Source: an uncultured Alphaproteobacteria bacterium
GTDB lineage: Bacteria; Pseudomonadota; Alphaproteobacteria; Rickettsiales; Midichloriaceae
Assembly (NCBI GenBank): GCA_903887235.1
Contig: CAISOX010000045.1
Coordinates: forward strand, 1-40,069
Direction: 5' to 3'
DNA length: 40,069 nucleotides
In this document: in pieces, positions 36,802 to 40,069 of the stretch
Numbering within the stretch: position 1 is the first letter of the stretch
How the letters are laid out: every line of letters begins with the position of its first letter
Translations under genes and position numbers: made by a program
The notes under the pieces: model-generated
Seen by the model: the letters and a program-made list of their open reading frames with translations, nothing else
The model's database searches: none
Told to the model about the DNA's origin: nothing

Positions 36802-38271
36802 TTAAATTCGCTTTGGAAAAATATCTTTAAATTGTAATGCTCTATTAGCGTCATCTTCTTTTTTATGATCTATACGCTTACTATAAAATTTGTGTATGAT
36901 CACAGGTACTATAAAACTAATAATCCCAATAATAAATGCAATTTTATATTCATAGTTATCATTCAATAATAAAAATATTAAGCAGACTGTCATAAAAATA
37001 ATTGCAGTAATACCTGTGTATGGAGATAATGGTGTTTTAAATTTTAAATCCCTAGTAGTGTAACCTGCCTTATATAACCGTTTGCGAAAATTGATTTGAG
37101 CCCAACAAATAGATATCCATGCCATTAACCCTGTAAAGCCAGAAACTAGCAATAGAGAAATGTACATTGTTGATTGCCCGAAAAAATAAGCAAGGGCAAT
37201 TACTAACCAAATCGCCACTAATGTAACAATGACCGCATTTTGCGGAACTCCATTATGATTGAGTAAAGCTAATTTGCGAGGTGCCATCCCTTCACGAGCC
37301 AAAGCATTCATCGCCCGTACAATACCATATAATCCTGAATTAGCACAAGAGATGGCTGCTGTAAGAGTCACGAAACCTGCAATTGCTCCAGCCCAAGTCA
37401 ATCCATAATAATTTAATGCATCGGCAAATACAATATGGTCTACATTTGCCTTATACCAAGGAAAAATTAATACTAGGCAAAATACTGGGACAATGTAGAT
37501 AAAAAGAATTCTTAGAGTAACATTTGTTATTGCACGAGGTATCATTTTCGAAGGATTAGCAGATTCACCAGCTGCAAGACCTACAATCTCAGAGCCTTGA
37601 TAATTTACCAACAATATAACCATTGTAGTCAATAAGACTGGAATGCCATTAGGAAATAATCCTCCTTGGTCAGAAATGAATTTTCCACCAATGATTTCAG
37701 AAGGTTGATCACCATGTATAAAGCCAAAGAAAATTAGAATTGCTATCACTACAAAAGCCATAAGAGCAATAATCTTGATCAAAGATAACCAAAATTCAAT
37801 TTCACCAAACATCGACACTTCAGTTATATTTATCCATGTAATGATAAGCCCGAAAAGCACAGCCCAAACATATCCATTAATGCCAGTAAAATACTCCATT
37901 ATAATGCCACCAGCAATACATTCTGCTGGAATATACATTACCCAACTAATCCAATAAGACCAGCCCACTCCACAAGCTATTCTAGGTGAAATAAGATCAG
38001 CTGCGTAAGTAACAAATGATCCTGATATCGGGATAGCAACAGACAGCTCTCCCATACATAACATAACGAGGAATACTATTAACCCTCCAAATATATATCC
38101 AAGACAAGCGGATGGACCAACTTGGTTGATAACTTCACCAGTCCCAAGAAAATATCCTGAACCAATAATACCTCCTAGCGCAATTAATTGAATATGCCTG
38201 TCCTTTAGGGAGCGTTTATAGTTACCATCTTTGATAAGTTTAGTATTTCTGTTGTGAATTGGCTTGATCAT
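36802..38271 (-). CDS. Amino-acid permease (APC superfamily, AAT-like)
   Basis: A 489-residue, 12-helix inner-membrane transporter. The N-terminal L-K-D-R-H-I-Q-L-I-A-L-G-G-I-I-G-S-G-Y-F-L-G-T-G is the helix-1 substrate-binding signature of the AAT group (LysP, GabP, AroP, proline and histidine permeases). Y-Q-G-S-E-I-V-G-L-A-A-G-E-S-A-N-P in helix 6 follows the same family. Substrate cannot be fixed. Its base composition looks less AT-rich than the core genes. It lies between an IS66 remnant and an IS5-like scrap, which suggests acquisition by transfer. The frame is intact from start to stop. Confidence 0.9.
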   Translation of the reverse strand: MIKPIHNRNTKLIKDGNYKRSLKDRHIQLIALGGIIGSGYFLGTGEVINQVGPSACLGYIFGGLIVFLVMLCMGELSVAIPISGSFVTYAADLISPRIACGVGWSYWISWVMYIPAECIAGGIIMEYFTGINGYVWAVLFGLIITWINITEVSMFGEIEFWLSLIKIIALMAFVVIAILIFFGFIHGDQPSEIIGGKFISDQGGLFPNGIPVLLTTMVILLVNYQGSEIVGLAAGESANPSKMIPRAITNVTLRILFIYIVPVFCLVLIFPWYKANVDHIVFADALNYYGLTWAGAIAGFVTLTAAISCANSGLYGIVRAMNALAREGMAPRKLALLNHNGVPQNAVIVTLVAIWLVIALAYFFGQSTMYISLLLVSGFTGLMAWISICWAQINFRKRLYKAGYTTRDLKFKTPLSPYTGITAIIFMTVCLIFLLLNDNYEYKIAFIIGIISFIVPVIIHKFYSKRIDHKKEDDANRALQFKDIFPKRI

Positions 38272-38281
38272 TAACTATACC

Positions 38282-38476
38282 TCATCTTAAGTTTAAGAAG
38301 CTGCTGACAGTAGAGTACGACTTTCGCAAAAGCAATAAAAATTTGGTGGATTTTGAAAAAAATTTTATTTTACAAATTAAAGATCTATGCATCCACCTGT
38401 TTTTCAGGTCTTTATTATAAATTCCCCAGTTTATCACCTTGTATTTTTCTTTTCGCCATTTTCTTGCCTTATTCAT
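38282..38476 (-). pseudogene. Possible IS5-type transposase N-terminal scrap
   Basis: A 64-codon frame starts M-N-K-A-R-K-W-R-K-E-K-Y-K-V-I-N-W-G-I-Y-N-K-D-L-K-N-R. The Y-K-V-x-N-W-x-x-Y-N-x-x-L-x-x-R-G opening is typical of IS5-group transposases; a +1 shift after the last Arg would supply the expected Gly. The rest of the frame resembles nothing known. No inverted repeats were confirmed. It begins 11 bases upstream of the permease start and may supply its leader. Confidence 0.4.
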
Positions 38477-38699
38477 CTTACCTCAAAATTATTTCTCCCT
38501 ACGGTATTGTCTTTAACAGCTCTTTCTTGGCTATTTTTTTAACTTTTGATCTGTACAATAAAGTTATAAACCTCTATTATTGGTAAAAATTTATTCCTAT
38601 CTTCGTAACTGTAGCACGAAATAATATTAATTAAATTTAATAAAAATAGATGAAAAAATAAACGATTTATTTTTGATAATAAATATAACCAAATTGCCA

Positions 38700-39077
38700 T
38701 CACCAAATTGACTTTTCGTAATTATTTAAAATAATTTGATCTGCTGTTATTAATATAGAATTTTTGATTTGCGATGTTGCGACTATAATCCTATCAAAAG
38801 GATCTCTTGTCCAAGTAAGCTTTAATGCTGATTTTATTACAATATCAAAGGGAGCTTCTTCAATAGTTAATCCAATTTTTTCAGTCAAATAATTTATTAT
38901 TACATCTGATTCTTCGTTGATTCTTTTAATTTCCTTCAAATATTGCAGCTCTAATCTTATGATTGGCGATATAGCAAGATCATTTTGGTTTATTAATTTT
39001 TTAATTTTAGGGCTGAACTTTGTTTCAAGTTTATCGTATAGCCACAGAATTATATGTGTATCTAGATGATGTATCAT
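38700..39077 (-). CDS. PIN-domain ribonuclease toxin (VapC-like)
   Basis: A 125-residue PIN protein, likely the toxin of the pair with the upstream Phd-type gene. The acidic metal site is visible: Asp in H-L-D-T-H-I-I-L-W (about 4-12), Glu in I-R-L-E-L near residue 42, Asp in T-R-D-P-F-D-R-I-I-V-A and late L-I-T-A-D. The DTH...W opening and the RDPFDR block are those of VapC toxins that pair with Phd/YefM-like antitoxins. Such PIN toxins usually cut tRNA or rRNA. It starts 16 bases after the antitoxin stop, within a pentanucleotide repeat that supplies its ATG. Confidence 0.9.
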   Translation of the reverse strand: MIHHLDTHIILWLYDKLETKFSPKIKKLINQNDLAISPIIRLELQYLKEIKRINEESDVIINYLTEKIGLTIEEAPFDIVIKSALKLTWTRDPFDRIIVATSQIKNSILITADQIILNNYEKSIW

Positions 39078-39099
39078 TTCATTTCATTTCATTTCATTT
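39075..39099. repeat. Five-copy pentanucleotide microsatellite at the toxin-antitoxin junction
   Basis: CATTT is repeated five times at 39075-39099. On the minus strand each unit makes AAATG, so five ATGs lie in a row (first bases at 39097, 39092, 39087, 39082 and 39077). The antitoxin TGA (complement of 39094-39096) and the toxin start (39077) are both inside the array. Copy-number change would alter stop-to-start spacing and the frame of the upstream ATGs. Confidence 0.9.
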
Positions 39100-39330
39100 C
39101 TTATCTTCTTCTGACCATTGGTAGCATTTTTCAGAAATTAATAAATCTGGAGCACAAATAATACTGTTATGTTTTTCTAAGTTATCAAATTTGCTACGTA
39201 TTTCGTCATCAAGTATTATTTTGACTTTATGACCTTTACGTTCAATAGTTTTAGGAATTCCCGTTTCTATTACTCCATCAATAATATTATATATATTACT
39301 TCTAAAATTTGTAATTGTTAATTTTGACAT
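39094..39330 (-). CDS. Phd/YefM-type antitoxin
   Basis: A 78-residue protein read before the PIN toxin. The N-terminal half (L-T-I-T-N-F-R-S-N-I-Y-N-I-I-D-G-V, then P-K-T-I-E-R-K-G-H-K-V-K-I) is the Phd/YefM DNA-binding fold. The C-terminal half is the disordered toxin-binding tail, ending W-S-E-E-D-K-K. Such antitoxins repress their own promoter, and the palindromes at 39351-39383 are well placed for this. The last codons touch the CATTT repeat. Confidence 0.87.
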   Translation of the reverse strand: MSKLTITNFRSNIYNIIDGVIETGIPKTIERKGHKVKIILDDEIRSKFDNLEKHNSIICAPDLLISEKCYQWSEEDKK

Positions 39331-39350
39331 ATTATTCTTATTATATGTTT

Positions 39351-39389
39351 GTACTTACGTATAGTACAAGTAGTACGTACGTATATCAA
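39351..39389 (-). promoter_or_regulatory. Promoter and palindromic operator of the toxin-antitoxin pair
   Basis: On the minus strand TTGATA (complement of 39384-39389), 17 bases, then TACTAT (complement of 39361-39366), a good sigma-70 match 30 bp before the antitoxin start. Two palindromic elements overlap it. GTACT-(7)-AGTAC covers 39351-39367 over the -10. TACGTACGTA at 39374-39383 lies in the spacer. Their TACGTA cores match each other and TACGTA at 39356-39361. This is the arrangement expected of autorepression by the antitoxin. Confidence 0.6.
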
Positions 39390-39574
39390 GCTTTTTTAGC
39401 GCATATTAAAACGTAATTTGTATATGAGCTTTGGTATTTTTGCATTTGGTTATTATATAGCAGAAAGCAAGCTAAATTATAGAATTGTAAAAGTTCAAAC
39501 GCATATCATTGATTAGAGAACATTCGAATTGGTGATTAGTATTATACACATAGCATTATAGATTGGTTGCTGTT

Positions 39575-39853
39575 TCATAATAATTTCTCCATCACGAAAT
39601 TAATTAATTCTACACCACGAATTTGCACAGTTTGTTGCTTTACAGTTTGAAACCCTTTCGCTTCAAAAAATGATCTAGCTGTAATGCTGACTTCTGCATA
39701 GGCTCGAGAAATTAATTTCTCTATTGCTTCTTTCTCAATCTCTTGCATAAGTGCGCTGCCAACACCAGCGCCTTGAAATTTGTGATGAACCAGAAGTTTC
39801 CCTATTGACTTTTTGCTAATAATGATAAAAAGATGTATACAAGGAATTGAAGC
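39575..39853 (-). pseudogene. C-terminal fragment of a GNAT acetyltransferase
   Basis: On the minus strand the frame reads S-I-G-K-L-L-V-H-H-K-F-Q-G-A-G-V-G-S-A-L-M, the acetyl-CoA loop QGxGVG with the preceding strand. It continues with A-Y-A-E-V-S-I-T-A-R-S-F-F-E-A-K-G-F-Q-T-V and ends N-F-V-M-E-K-L-L. This is a clear GNAT C-terminal half. An in-frame TAA at 39856-39854 cuts it off, and no N-terminal part or start is present, so it is a remnant. It has less AT-rich composition than the flanking DNA. Confidence 0.8.
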
Positions 39854-39886
39854 TTATTTGTAGCCGCGAATTATATAAATAATATA

Positions 39887-39915
39887 TTGACTAATTACTG
39901 TTTTTACAGTATTAT
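39887..39915 (+). promoter_or_regulatory. Sigma-70 promoter for the edge transposase
   Basis: TTGACT (39887-39892), 17 bases, then TATTAT (39910-39915), about 30 bp before the ATG at 39945. Both hexamers are close to consensus and the spacing is optimal. Confidence 0.6.
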
Positions 39916-39944
39916 GCGTATTAATCTTATTATTGGAATTATTT

Positions 39945-40069
39945 ATGTACGTTTCAACTCACAAAAAGAAGGTCAAGGACAAGCTTTACATAAGCTATTC
40001 ATTGAGAACTTCTTTTAGAGATGCAAAAGGTAGAGTACAGCACAAACACATAGCCAATTTACCTAAATG
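39945..40069 (+). CDS. Transposase N-terminus, IS1634-like, running off the window
   Basis: The first 41 codons are present and open to the edge. M-Y-V-S-T-H-K-K-K-V-K-D-K-L-Y-I-S-Y-S and R-D-A-K-G-R-V-Q-H-K-H-I-A-N-L-P follow the beginning of IS1634-type transposases, which have a YxxxxxSyR-x-GKvxhrxiaNL pattern. Whether it is complete cannot be judged. A good promoter lies just upstream. No inverted repeat was identified with confidence. Confidence 0.6.
   Translation, partial: MYVSTHKKKVKDKLYISYSLRTSFRDAKGRVQHKHIANLPK

Noticed and set aside
38353-38586. Plus-strand frame of 77 codons upstream of the permease
   Set aside because: Phe/Tyr/Leu-rich translation of AT-rich DNA, opposite the IS5-like scrap; no support.

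Overview
This window comes from an AT-rich alphaproteobacterial chromosome, most likely a member of the Rickettsiales (Rickettsiaceae or Midichloriaceae type). That placement is inference. It rests on the low GC, the alphaproteobacterial forms of L31 and L36 (both without zinc ligands), the secG-pyrG order close to ftsB, the use of LpxI, and the VirD4-like and transposase debris. Lipid A genes, mreC and a degP protease argue for an enveloped cell with LPS and cell wall, unlike Anaplasmataceae. Genes for riboflavin (ribB), shikimate (aroK) and folate (folB) steps suggest a genome less reduced than classical Rickettsia.

Layout. Positions 1-1170 hold the start site of an unseen gene at the left edge and a coiled-coil plus GH18-like TIM-barrel protein that looks truncated. 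1.2-3.2 kb (minus) holds queA-rppH-ssb. 3.3-6.6 kb holds rpmE, ftsB, secG-pyrG and a membrane protein. 6.6-10.7 kb (plus) holds a gene-free stretch with a decayed repeat, a secreted Ntn hydrolase, a Na+/alanine symporter, a SPOR-type protein without its SPOR domain, and a GNAT acetyltransferase. 10.8-17.1 kb (minus) is one tight operon: lpxD-fabZ-lpxA-lpxI-ribB-cmk-rpsA and a small membrane ORF. 17.2-18.0 kb (plus) holds rpmJ and a short RNase D. 18.1-19.4 kb is accessory: a membrane-anchored RTX-associated calcium-binding module with its own promoter, then an ISL3-type transposase remnant. 19.4-23.1 kb (minus) holds lepA-tsaD and ygfZ. 23.2-24.8 kb (plus) holds aroK and a metallo-beta-lactamase-fold hydrolase. 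24.9-31.2 kb (minus) holds oligopeptidase B, infB and degP. 31.2-36.0 kb (plus) holds an ABC exporter and lipA-mreC-folB-retropepsin-like protease.

36.0-40.07 kb is a clear accessory zone. It contains a VirD4/TraG C-terminal fragment, an IS66 end with its terminal GTAAGCG, an amino-acid permease of less AT-rich composition, an IS5-like scrap, a Phd/PIN toxin-antitoxin pair with a pentanucleotide repeat at its junction, a GNAT fragment, and the promoter plus first codons of an IS1634-like transposase running off the window.

Most of the window is housekeeping. No tRNA, rRNA, CRISPR array or complete prophage was seen. The least ordinary items are the repeat-bearing toxin-antitoxin junction, the RTX-module membrane protein, the truncated GH18-like protein, the SPOR-less protein and the Ntn hydrolase whose signal peptide ends at its catalytic cysteine.
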